A stretch of DNA of 11,325 nt, taken from assembly GCA_021772235.1 (NCBI GenBank), contig JAJFMI010000119.1, positions 1 to 11,325 of the forward strand. Reading direction: 5' to 3'. Below are positions 1 to 6,356 of the stretch, in pieces. Each line of letters begins with the position of its first letter. The stretch's first letter is position 1. Below the pieces are notes generated by a model. That model was not told where the DNA came from. It did no database searches and was given only the letters and a program-made list of their open reading frames with translations. Both the position numbers and the translations under genes were made by a program. This DNA is from Chlamydiota bacterium (GTDB lineage Bacteria; Chlamydiota; Chlamydiia; Chlamydiales; JAJFMI01).

Positions 1-804
1 ACATCTACCTATGATGATGGAATTTTAGATGGCCCAACAACTTACACCCATCCCCATAGCCAAATTTTAGAGTCTGTAGAAGTTTATTCACACGGAACTC
101 TGGCTAAAAAAACATACTACGACGTAAAAGGTTTACCTGAACGCGAAGAGCAGCACTTAAGCCCAAGTCGCTTAAAAGTGACCTCTTGGTACAAACTTGG
201 CTCGCCAAGATCTGTTGAAGAGTACCTAGACCAGGCCCTTGTATCAGCAGAATACCTGAATACAAAAAATGAGTGCGAAGCACGTGTAACAAATGGTTTT
301 GGCGATCGCATCACACGCAGTAGCAAAGGGGCCCTTCTCTCTTCTGAAAAAATTGAAGAAGGATTCGTATCCTTGCGCAAAACGTTCCATGAAAATGGCA
401 CACCACGCAGTATCGTTACATTTGCTGGCGGCACCATTCACGGTGAAAAACGCGTCTTTGCAGAAAGTGGCGAACCAGTATCTGTTGAAGCATATGCAAA
501 TGGCCAACCACACGGCCTATGCTCCTATTATCAAAACGGAACAAAATACCTTGAAGTAAGCTACAACCACGGTTTTAAACATGGTCCAGAGCGCTTCTAC
601 ATGGACGGCACAAAACTCATTGAAGAAAACCAGTGGATTACAGGCAAACGCCACGGTGAATCCATCGTCTATCTTGATGGGCAAACCAAACGTGAATGGT
701 TTTATAACAATGACCAAGTCTCCAAAAACAAATACGAAGAGCTCTTACAACGTGAGCGCGACATTGCAATTCAAACAGAGCGCGCAAACAGCCGCGCTAT
801 GTAA
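1..804 (+). CDS. MORN-repeat (MORN_2/YwqK-like) protein, 5' end cut off by the window
   Basis: The frame is open from base 1 to the TAA at 802-804, giving 267 residues without a start, so the GTG at 178 is probably internal. The C-terminal half holds about four consecutive repeats of 20-24 residues (roughly residues 140-250). Each contains a His-Gly after a Gly-x-x turn and then an aromatic-rich strand (GTIHGEKRVF, GQPHGLCSYY, GFKHGPERFY, GKRHGESIVY). This is the pattern of MORN_2 repeats as in YwqK-type proteins. An earlier DDGILDGPTTY near the window start is probably another repeat. The tail is charged and helical. MORN_2 proteins are beta-hairpin solenoids of mostly unknown role, some secreted or toxin-associated. 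No signal peptide can be judged because the N-terminus is missing. It lies directly upstream of, and overlaps, the alkyltransferase frame. The family call is firm; the function is unknown. Confidence 0.8.
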   Translation, partial: TSTYDDGILDGPTTYTHPHSQILESVEVYSHGTLAKKTYYDVKGLPEREEQHLSPSRLKVTSWYKLGSPRSVEEYLDQALVSAEYLNTKNECEARVTNGFGDRITRSSKGALLSSEKIEEGFVSLRKTFHENGTPRSIVTFAGGTIHGEKRVFAESGEPVSVEAYANGQPHGLCSYYQNGTKYLEVSYNHGFKHGPERFYMDGTKLIEENQWITGKRHGESIVYLDGQTKREWFYNNDQVSKNKYEELLQRERDIAIQTERANSRAM

Positions 805-1222
805 GCAATTTTTAGCAGGTAGGAATCTCTCCTACCTGCTAACCCCATTTTCTCTCACACCCTTTTCAAAAGCTGTACTAGAAGAGACAGCAAAAATCCC
901 CTTTGGACAAACTCTTGCCTATAGTGAAATTGCGAAAAAAATCGACCGCCCTAAAGCGTGCAGAGCAGTAGCACAAGCGCTCCACTATAATCCTGTACCC
1001 TTATTTATCCCCTGCCATCGCGTCATTGCAAAAGATGGCTCGCTTGGTGGATACGCTTTTGGCATCGACCTAAAAGAAAAAATTCTCCTCCTTGAGCGCG
1101 AGCACCTTAGGAAAAAACTTTTGGATATCTCTCCACTTGGCACGATTCTTGCTTCACTAAGAGTAAGAACAGGAGATAACAATGACCACAAATCACTTGG
1201 AAAGAAAAGTTGCAAAACTTGA
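764..1222 (+). CDS. ogt: Methylated-DNA--[protein]-cysteine S-methyltransferase (O6-alkylguanine alkyltransferase)
   Basis: Suicide DNA-repair enzyme that moves the alkyl group from O6-alkylguanine to its own cysteine. Counting from the TTG at 764 (152 residues), the C-terminal catalytic domain spans about residues 30-118. It has the helix-turn-helix with the arginine finger (CRAVAQAL, Arg67), an Asn-Pro (76-77), the active-site motif PCHRV (83-87, Cys84 nucleophile) and GGY (95-97). Residues 14-30 resemble the end of the usual linker into this domain. The N-terminal domain of full-length Ogt/MGMT is essentially absent. There is no ATG or GTG in frame between the upstream gene's C-terminal codons and the domain. 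The choices are TTG 764 (41-nt overlap with the MORN gene), CTG 836, or a distant ATG at 581 that would require a 224-nt overlap with MORN-coding sequence. Chlamydial homologues are often annotated ada. Domain call is strong; the start is uncertain. Confidence 0.82.
   Translation: MQFKQSAQTAALCKQFLAGRNLSYLLTPFSLTPFSKAVLEETAKIPFGQTLAYSEIAKKIDRPKACRAVAQALHYNPVPLFIPCHRVIAKDGSLGGYAFGIDLKEKILLLEREHLRKKLLDISPLGTILASLRVRTGDNNDHKSLGKKSCKT
812..842 (+). terminator. Perfect 13-bp hairpin after the MORN gene (terminator or attenuator candidate)
   Basis: The arms TTAGCAGGTAGGA (812-824) and TCCTACCTGCTAA (830-842) are perfect inverse complements around a 5-nt loop. The hairpin starts 7 nt after the MORN stop codon. 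It is followed by CCCCATTTTCTC, not by a clean T-run, so it is not a textbook intrinsic terminator. The five T residues lie before it on this strand. It falls inside the reading frame of the following alkyltransferase, so if it stops transcription it would also limit that gene. It could instead control re-initiation of translation. Confidence 0.55.
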
Positions 1223-1385
1223 ATCACTATGCGACCAGCTACAAGCTGAGCGCAGCTACCTCAACACATTGCTAAAAGAAATTGGCTTTGAAGAGGGTCT
1301 TAAAACCTTAAAAGAAGCGGCCTTGGAAATGCTCGATCGCAAAAGCGATGATGGTGGCCCGCCACAAATGCCCCCATTAGGATAG
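1182..1385 (+). CDS. Small coiled-coil protein of unknown function
   Basis: 67 residues. The start ATG is preceded by a good Shine-Dalgarno, AGGAG (1171-1175), at 6-nt spacing, which supports it as a real gene although its first 41 nt overlap the alkyltransferase gene in another frame. Residues 4-52 are a charged amphipathic helix with heptad-like spacing of Leu (HLERKVAKLESLCDQLQAER, then a second helix rich in Leu/Glu/Lys). The tail is short and Pro/Gly-rich (DDGGPPQMPPLG). No signal peptide or membrane segment. The overall shape (short coiled coil with a proline tail) superficially resembles SlyX-type proteins, but I cannot claim homology. It is probably co-translated with the alkyltransferase. 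Its stop codon overlaps the end of the convergent helicase gene by 9 nt. Confidence 0.65.
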   Translation: MTTNHLERKVAKLESLCDQLQAERSYLNTLLKEIGFEEGLKTLKEAALEMLDRKSDDGGPPQMPPLG

Positions 1386-3482
1386 TAAATCCTTAAGATC
1401 CTCAAAATCAATCGATTCAGTGCTTAGAGAGCTCTCAATGAGAGCGCGCTTGCGGTCTTTTAACTGCATGATCTTCTCCTCTAAGCTGCCAATCGTTACA
1501 TACCTTCGAGCGATGACCGTTCCCTTTCGACCAATTCGATGGGCACGGTCAATCGCTTGATTTTCAACCGCTTCGTTCCACCATGGATCATAAATCAGCA
1601 CATAATCTGCTGCCGTTAAATTGAGACCAACACCGCCCGCCTTCAAACTGATAAGAAAAACAGATCCTCCCTCCGTATTTTGAAACTCATCGACAAGCTC
1701 CATGCGATTTTTCGTTTTACCATCTAGATAGAGATAAGAAATACCACGAGCCTCTAACTCTTTGGCAATCAATCCCAACATCTGCGTAAATTGGCTGTAT
1801 ACAAGAACCTTTTTCCCTTCTAGCTCTTCAATATCCGCAACTAAACGTTCGAGCTTTGTACTCTTATCAGCCGCCTCATCAATTAAACGGGGATCGCAGC
1901 AGATCTGCCTTAACCTCAAAAGTCTTTCTAAAACCTCCATGTGAGTCAAACTCTCCTCTTGACGCGTCTTCTCTAAAATTTTTGTATACGCCCCCTGCTG
2001 CCCCGCATTCATCCCAACGTAGACAATCTGCTCCAACTTTTCAGGAAGATCAAGCGCCACTTCATTTTTCGTGCGACGCAGAATAAAAGGCTTAAGCCTC
2101 TCATGATTTGTCGTTTTGAGAGAAGGAAGAATAAACGTAAACTGCGTAAAAAGTTCCCCGAGATGATTTTCAATCGGCGTCCCCGTAATCGAGAGACGAA
2201 AAGGCGCCTTTAAACAACAAGCCGCAGCAAACGTTTGACTCTTAGGATTTTTAATCATCTGCGCCTCATCCAAAGCAACAGCTCCCCATTCTACACGGCT
2301 GATTTCCTCAATATCACGACGCAAAATCGCATAAGAAGTGAGCACAAGCCTCTGATTTCCAATTTTTTGAATATCTCGCTCATCCCCATAATATAAATAG
2401 GGCTTTGCTTCAGGCCAAAAACGCTCCACCTCTCTTTGCCAATTAAGCAAAAGAGAAGTCGGTGCCACAATCAGCATTGGATGTGGTACATTTAACCCTG
2501 AAAAAAATGCCAATAGCTGGACACTCTTACCCAGTCCCATCTCATCAGCCAAAATCCCGCAAAGACCCGACGCATAAATGCGATGCAACCAGTTGATCCC
2601 CTCCTGCTGATAAGGGAAAAGCGCGCCCGTAAATCCTTCACCTGGAAGAACTTCTTTCTTCTCTGCAATCTTACCAACACTCGCAAGCTCCACATTTGAA
2701 AGCGCCGTTTTGCGACCGACAAACTCCTCCGGAATCTCCTCGCGATCAAGCAAGCCCACCTTTGAATCAGAGAGACCCACAAAAGAGGAGTGCATCTGCA
2801 ACTTAGAAAATTCTGCCTGCTCCTCACCAAAATCAACGCAGCCCTTTTCAAACAAAATCGCGCTCTGAAGAACAACTGAGCGCCCTTTTGAGTCGGCGAC
2901 CTCCCAGCCCTTTTCAATTAACTTAGTAATAGCCAAATGAACACAATCACCAGGGCAGTAAAACCCATCCTGAGCTCTGCGATAGCCAACTTCAAGCAAA
3001 TCCTCAAGCCACTCTCCTGTTTCGCATTTAGCAAAACTCCCCGTGCCATCCTTCAAAATCAGCTTGGGCAAAGCGATCGCGCGCGCCTCCCCCTCTTCCT
3101 TAATGATGACATTTTCATCACAATCCTCTTTTAACTCGTTCCACTCTTCATAAGAGAGAACCAAACTGCCAGATGAAAGCCTCTGAAGCAGACGTAAATC
3201 GCAATCGACAAAATAGAGAAAAGGCGGCGCCAAGACAAGCGGCATCGGAGCGGGGAAAACTTTTTCAAACGTAGTGCGAGATTTACCACGAACAAGAGAT
3301 GCTTCGACAAGCACCTCCGCACCATCTTTTAAAGCAGAAAGCTCCAAAAAAAATGGAGCGAGTAGATCACAAACAAGCTTTTGTTTTTTCCAAAAAAGCC
3401 CCCCGGAAACGGCGAGCTTTTTCACACGCGGCAAAACATCGCGAATCGCGACTGCCTCTAAAGCCTCATCAAGTTCCAGCAA
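1377..3482 (-). CDS. SNF2/SWI2-family DEAD-like helicase (Snf2 ATPase)
   Basis: 701 residues. It is an ATP-dependent DNA translocase likely to remodel protein-DNA complexes. The N-terminal ~285 residues are unrecognised. The first RecA lobe follows: YQQEGINWL (291-299), motif I DEMGLGKS (313-320), Ia IVAPTSLLLNW, II DEAQ (405-408), III SITGTP (431-436). The second lobe has FILRRTK (466-472), VLVYSQF (559-565), LDGKT, motif V SLKAGGVGLNLTAAD (612-626) and VI QAIDRAHRIGR (642-652), so the ATPase motifs are all present. Between motif III and FILRRTK there are fewer residues than usual in this family. The start is a TTG at 3482; an in-frame stop at 3504-3506 leaves no other standard start upstream. 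It overlaps the end of trhO by 14 nt with AAGAGG/AAAGAG upstream, suggesting translational coupling. Chlamydiaceae carry larger SNF2 proteins; this one is shorter and shows no SWIM zinc-finger pattern that I can see. Confidence 0.93.
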   Translation of the reverse strand: MLELDEALEAVAIRDVLPRVKKLAVSGGLFWKKQKLVCDLLAPFFLELSALKDGAEVLVEASLVRGKSRTTFEKVFPAPMPLVLAPPFLYFVDCDLRLLQRLSSGSLVLSYEEWNELKEDCDENVIIKEEGEARAIALPKLILKDGTGSFAKCETGEWLEDLLEVGYRRAQDGFYCPGDCVHLAITKLIEKGWEVADSKGRSVVLQSAILFEKGCVDFGEEQAEFSKLQMHSSFVGLSDSKVGLLDREEIPEEFVGRKTALSNVELASVGKIAEKKEVLPGEGFTGALFPYQQEGINWLHRIYASGLCGILADEMGLGKSVQLLAFFSGLNVPHPMLIVAPTSLLLNWQREVERFWPEAKPYLYYGDERDIQKIGNQRLVLTSYAILRRDIEEISRVEWGAVALDEAQMIKNPKSQTFAAACCLKAPFRLSITGTPIENHLGELFTQFTFILPSLKTTNHERLKPFILRRTKNEVALDLPEKLEQIVYVGMNAGQQGAYTKILEKTRQEESLTHMEVLERLLRLRQICCDPRLIDEAADKSTKLERLVADIEELEGKKVLVYSQFTQMLGLIAKELEARGISYLYLDGKTKNRMELVDEFQNTEGGSVFLISLKAGGVGLNLTAADYVLIYDPWWNEAVENQAIDRAHRIGRKGTVIARRYVTIGSLEEKIMQLKDRKRALIESSLSTESIDFEDLKDLLS

Positions 3483-4422
3483 GATGCTCTTTTTCCTCTT
3501 TGCTCAAGCGGCGATAAGGACGGGGCGCATGATCGGGATTAAACGGACGCACACGACCCTCTTTCAAACAGCTTTCAGAACAACATCCACGCGCTTTTTT
3601 AGCACACTCTAAGCAGCTAATAAAAAGATCATTGCAGTCCATACGCGCGCAATTAAAATAGTGATCGCAGGAAACACCACAGTCCTTACAGACCGTCAAA
3701 ACTTCATCATTATCCTCAGAAATTGGCACCACCATGCGATCATCAAAAACAAATAACTTGCCCTTCCAGTGTTTCGAGCCCTCTTGCATACCGTAATTGA
3801 TCACACCACCATCGAGCTGATAGACATTTTCAAACCCGCGCTCCTTCATTAAAGAAGAGTAGAGCTCGCAGCGAATGCCGCCCGTGCAATACATCATCAC
3901 CTTAGTGTTTTTTGTATCCAAACGTTTGGCAAGCCGGTTGGCATACTCGGGAAATTCACGAAACGTCTCCAAATCGGGACACTCTGCCCCTTCAAAATGA
4001 CCCACTTCTGACTCATAATTATTGCGCACATCGATCAAAATCGTATCTTCATCGCGCGACTCCAACATCTCGCGCCATTTTTTGGGCGCCACATGCTCCC
4101 CTACCAATTGCATATCGACCTTTTCATCCATCGCTACAATCTGCTCGCGATACTTTACCGTTACGCGATCAAAGGGATGCTCATGAAAAGTTTGTATTTT
4201 AAACTGAACATCAGCAAAGCGAGGATCATCCTTCATCCACGCAATATATTCATTAGAAGCATCTGGCGAAGCGCTCAACTGACCGTTGTAGCCCTCCTCA
4301 GAAATATAGATACGCCCGCGCATATCGCGCTCAGCTAAAAATTTTTTTTGTCGTTTTACCTCTAAATGAGGATCCTCTACGGGGAAAAATGCGTAAAACG
4401 CAATCACATGATAATCGTCCAT
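3469..4422 (-). CDS. trhO: tRNA uridine(34) hydroxylase, rhodanese-fold (TrhO/YceA family)
   Basis: 317 residues. TrhO proteins catalyse oxygen-dependent hydroxylation of U34 in tRNAs, the first step to cmo5U/mo5U wobble modifications. An N-terminal acylphosphatase-like domain (about 1-95, with GRIYISEEGYNGQLS) is followed by a rhodanese domain (about 120-220). That domain has IDVRNNYESEVGHFEGA and the active-site loop CTGGIRCE (Cys179 to Glu186), then a DGGVINY segment. The C-terminus (245-285) carries ten cysteines in CxxC, CC and single arrangements, consistent with the cysteine-rich Rhodanese_C region and possible metal binding. The ATG start at 4422-4420 lies inside a perfect inverted repeat and has no clear Shine-Dalgarno. 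It is followed by the SNF2 gene with a 14-nt overlap. Chlamydial homologues are usually annotated yceA and, as I recall, sit near rpsD and nfo, as here. Confidence 0.93.
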   Translation of the reverse strand: MDDYHVIAFYAFFPVEDPHLEVKRQKKFLAERDMRGRIYISEEGYNGQLSASPDASNEYIAWMKDDPRFADVQFKIQTFHEHPFDRVTVKYREQIVAMDEKVDMQLVGEHVAPKKWREMLESRDEDTILIDVRNNYESEVGHFEGAECPDLETFREFPEYANRLAKRLDTKNTKVMMYCTGGIRCELYSSLMKERGFENVYQLDGGVINYGMQEGSKHWKGKLFVFDDRMVVPISEDNDEVLTVCKDCGVSCDHYFNCARMDCNDLFISCLECAKKARGCCSESCLKEGRVRPFNPDHAPRPYRRLSKEEKEHLAGT

Positions 4423-4451
4423 GCAAAAATAATAACAATTTTTGCATGGAC
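4417..4451. repeat. Perfect 14-bp inverted repeat over the trhO start codon
   Basis: The left arm GTCCATGCAAAAAT (4417-4430) and right arm ATTTTTGCATGGAC (4438-4451) are exact inverse complements around the 7-nt loop AATAACA. In the trhO transcript the start codon (4422-4420) lies in the 3' arm. The 5' arm contains a second, out-of-frame ATG (4447-4445). The repeat occupies most of the 43-nt gap between the secreted-protein gene and trhO. Neither strand shows a T-run directly after it, so it is not a typical intrinsic terminator. It may mask trhO translation, bind a dimeric regulator, or weakly end the upstream transcript. Confidence 0.8.
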
Positions 4452-4465
4452 AATCAAGAGGCTTA

Positions 4466-4864
4466 TTATCTCTTGTTAGCTTCCAAGAAAAGACCTACTT
4501 TTGAGGAGGCGTTATCATTGATCGACCAGCCCAAAGAACCTGTGAAAAACTCTGCAACAGGCTTCCATTTTCTTCCATTTTGGCTTACAAGAAGATCTCC
4601 TTTATCTGTTTTCACATAGAGATCTTTCAAGATTTTTACAGAAAATGCCTCATCACCTTCAGAAGAAGCCGCGAAAAAATCCCCTTTGATCAATAGACTT
4701 ACGGGAACTTCAGATCCCTTCGGCAGTTTAATCACAAAAGGCAAGTTTCCGTTTTTATTGCAGCTCTCTAACATCTCCTGACGCACATCCTGAATCGAAT
4801 GCACCTCGACATTCTGTGCACAAAGCGCGCCTGAAAGGGCAATAGTTGTTAATAGTATTTTCAT
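4466..4864 (-). CDS. Small secreted/periplasmic protein under a BlaI-type operator
   Basis: 132 residues, family not recognised. The N-terminus is a signal peptide: Lys2, a hydrophobic core ILLTTIALSGAL, and a likely cleavage after Ala16 (ALCA/QN). The residue before Cys15 is Leu, which does not fit a lipobox, so it is more likely soluble than a lipoprotein. The mature part (~116 residues) has a short helix (about 22-38), then alternating beta-like segments with LPKGSEVPVSLLIKGDFF (47-64), LYVKTDKGDLLVS (82-94) and an aromatic stretch WKPVAEFFTGSLGWSI (100-115). The start ATG has a strong Shine-Dalgarno (AAGGAG, 7-nt spacing). An operator identical to that of blaI ends 11 nt before the ATG, so it should be repressed by the neighbouring BlaI and released through the M56 protease. 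It is a likely output of that circuit. The function is unknown. Confidence 0.82.
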   Translation of the reverse strand: MKILLTTIALSGALCAQNVEVHSIQDVRQEMLESCNKNGNLPFVIKLPKGSEVPVSLLIKGDFFAASSEGDEAFSVKILKDLYVKTDKGDLLVSQNGRKWKPVAEFFTGSLGWSINDNASSKVGLFLEANKR

Positions 4865-4875
4865 AACTGTCTCCT

Positions 4876-4891
4876 TACTACAACTGTAGTA
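4876..4891. promoter_or_regulatory. BlaI/MecI-type operator before the secreted-protein gene
   Basis: TACTACAACTGTAGTA is a perfect palindrome (TACTACA / TGTAGTA half-sites) around a central AC. It closely fits the known BlaI/MecI operator core (TACA-nn-TGTA) from staphylococci. It is identical to the site before blaI, with identity continuing three more bases (to 4894), and it has the same 11-nt distance to the start codon. It touches the Shine-Dalgarno, so a bound repressor would block initiation. I cannot place the -35/-10 with confidence in the AT-rich DNA upstream. Confidence 0.88.
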
Positions 4892-4908
4892 TTTAGGGTT
4901 AAATTTTT

Positions 4909-5892
4909 TTATAATATCCAGAAAGATCCCAAAAGAATAGCCGCAAAAAAGAGCGTAACAAGCCCCCCTTTAACCCCCCCTTTGTTTCCCTTCAAAACCT
5001 TCATATTGGCAATCTGATTTACGCGATGCAAAGCCGTTCCTCTGCTGCAAAAAGCGCTAACTAAAAGTCGTTGTTTTTGCTTCGCATGTTGGATTTTTGC
5101 AAACTTAGCTACCGCTAAAGCAAGCGCTAACTTCGACAATCCTAAACGCAGCGCGCCTAAGTCTGCAGCTTTTTCCTGCGCATCCTCTAACCTCTTTTGT
5201 GCCCCCCACATAGGAATCCACCAGAACAGTGCAGTCGTAAAATAGAGAAAAAGACGCGTCCAAGAATCTTTAAAACGTAAATGCTCTTTTTCATGCGCAA
5301 CAACTGCAGCAAATTCATCATCTGAGAGTTTTTCTAAACCCTCTTTGGGAAAAAGAATCGTGCGAGGAAGAATGGCACAGGGCACGTCAACACCCTCTGA
5401 GACCATCACCTCGAGGCCATTTCTCTCGAACTGAGTCATCTTATACTTGAATCTTCTCTCTTGAACAAATGAGCGCACACGAACAGCAAAAAGAATAGAC
5501 GAAATAGTAAAAACCGCAATCACCACTCCCTTCACAACCACAAACGGAAGATGGAAAGCGAGCACATCACCAAGAGAAAATGAAACACCATTTTTTAAGA
5601 AAAGCCCCATCTGCAATCCATTTGAAAAGCCGATTGTAAGAAAACGATTTCCCTCTCCAGTAAAAAGGGGGTGTAACCCGTGAAAAAGAGACCAGCGCGA
5701 ATAGTCATACAAGAAAGGATCAATCAGCAATTTTGCAAAAGGGAGGAGGCGAGCAAAAATACGCCCGCGCAAATTTTTTACACGAAAAGCAAAAAGTACG
5801 ATCTCAACTAAAATCACTGCCGTAAAAAAACTGAGCAAGCAGTTGATGATGAAATCAAAGCTAAAAAACCAAAAAAGATCACTTCTTTCCAT
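4909..5892 (-). CDS. M56-family membrane metalloprotease (BlaR1/MecR1-like, no penicillin-sensor domain)
   Basis: 327 residues. BlaR1/MecR1-type proteins are integral membrane zinc proteases that relay an outside signal by inactivating the partner repressor BlaI/MecI. The gluzincin motif HEKEH is at 200-204 in the context AAVVAHEKEHLRFKDSW, and EKAAD (240-244) supplies the likely third zinc ligand, Glu240. Predicted membrane segments are about 13-36, 110-137, 212-230 and 309-326. The catalytic loop lies between the second and third, matching the M56 layout. The chain ends at the last membrane segment. The ~250-residue extracellular transpeptidase-like sensor of true BlaR1/MecR1 is absent and no SxxK domain follows, so the stimulus is unknown. 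It could be sensed by residues 37-109 or by the membrane segments. The start ATG overlaps the end of blaI by 14 nt, indicating one operon and coupled translation. Confidence 0.9.
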   Translation of the reverse strand: MERSDLFWFFSFDFIINCLLSFFTAVILVEIVLFAFRVKNLRGRIFARLLPFAKLLIDPFLYDYSRWSLFHGLHPLFTGEGNRFLTIGFSNGLQMGLFLKNGVSFSLGDVLAFHLPFVVVKGVVIAVFTISSILFAVRVRSFVQERRFKYKMTQFERNGLEVMVSEGVDVPCAILPRTILFPKEGLEKLSDDEFAAVVAHEKEHLRFKDSWTRLFLYFTTALFWWIPMWGAQKRLEDAQEKAADLGALRLGLSKLALALAVAKFAKIQHAKQKQRLLVSAFCSRGTALHRVNQIANMKVLKGNKGGVKGGLVTLFFAAILLGSFWIL

Positions 5893-6253
5893 CTTTTAAC
5901 TTCCTGATAGTTTTTTCAATTTCGGCAATCTCCTTATCTGAAATCTGACCATCAGTTTCAAGCAAAAAGCTCACCATGGGAGCCGTCTTCCCACCAAATA
6001 TTTTCTTTTTTATTTTGTTAAGAAGCTGCGGCTGTACACGCTTCTTGCAAACACTATAATGGTATTGCAATCCGATCTTCTCGCGTACAAGCTCCCCCTT
6101 TTCAACCAAACGACTCATCACCGTCATAATAGAAGTATACTTGTCCTCGCCGCCCAAAACCGCTTGAATCTCTTTAACAGTAGCCGTGCCCTGCTCGGCA
6201 ACTACCTTAAGAATTTCCAGCTCTAACTCTCCAAATTTTCTTTTTGCATTCAT
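5879..6253 (-). CDS. blaI: BlaI/MecI-family transcriptional repressor
   Basis: 124 residues from the ATG at 6253; a GTG at 6262 would add three residues. I prefer the ATG because it puts the operator 11 nt upstream, exactly as for the secreted-protein gene. The N-terminal winged helix (about 6-68) has the family signature FGELELEILKVV, then TVKEIQAVL, YTSIMTVMSRLVEKGEL (39-55, recognition helix region) and a wing ending in YHYSV. The C-terminal helices (72-124) with IFGGKTAPMVSFLLE form the usual dimerisation region, where BlaR-dependent cleavage occurs in staphylococci. I cannot define a cleavage site here. It is co-transcribed with the M56 protease (14-nt overlap) and divergent from rpsD. 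It probably represses its own operon and the secreted-protein gene through the two identical operators. No beta-lactamase gene is present, so the symbol denotes family only. Confidence 0.93.
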   Translation of the reverse strand: MNAKRKFGELELEILKVVAEQGTATVKEIQAVLGGEDKYTSIMTVMSRLVEKGELVREKIGLQYHYSVCKKRVQPQLLNKIKKKIFGGKTAPMVSFLLETDGQISDKEIAEIEKTIRKLKDGKK

Positions 6254-6264
6254 GCCACTCACAA

Positions 6265-6280
6265 TACTACAACTGTAGTA
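6265..6280. promoter_or_regulatory. BlaI/MecI-type operator before blaI (autoregulation)
   Basis: The same 16-bp palindrome as at 4876-4891, followed here too by TTT (to 6283). It ends 11 nt before the blaI ATG. It sits in the blaI-rpsD divergent intergenic region, about 48 bp from the -35 of the proposed rpsD promoter, so it should control mainly the blaI side. Confidence 0.88.
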
Positions 6281-6327
6281 TTTTTGAAAAGACCAATGTT
6301 TTTTTTAAAACTCATTGAAGATCAGAG

Positions 6328-6356
6328 TTGTAGAATAAAACCGTATGTACTATGAT
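6328..6356 (+). promoter_or_regulatory. Probable sigma70-type promoter of rpsD
   Basis: TTGTAG (6328-6333) and TATGAT (6351-6356) are separated by exactly 17 nt. Transcription would start near 6363, leaving a leader of about 25 nt before rpsD. Each hexamer has two mismatches or fewer from consensus. The site lies between the divergent blaI and rpsD genes. Confidence 0.6.

Noticed and set aside
1762..2086. Plus-strand open frames opposite the helicase gene
   Set aside because: They lie fully antisense to a well-supported SNF2 coding region, have no domain pattern and look like shadow frames.
3274..3612. Plus-strand frames of 72-112 codons with basic composition
   Set aside because: Antisense to the helicase/trhO junction; the Ser/Arg/Lys-rich composition is what reversed coding DNA gives.
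3912..4338. Plus-strand frames opposite trhO
   Set aside because: Fully antisense to the rhodanese domain coding region, with no independent support.
6260..6262. GTG as blaI start
   Set aside because: It would leave only 2 nt between the operator and the start codon; the ATG at 6253 gives the same 11-nt spacing as the second operator-controlled gene.
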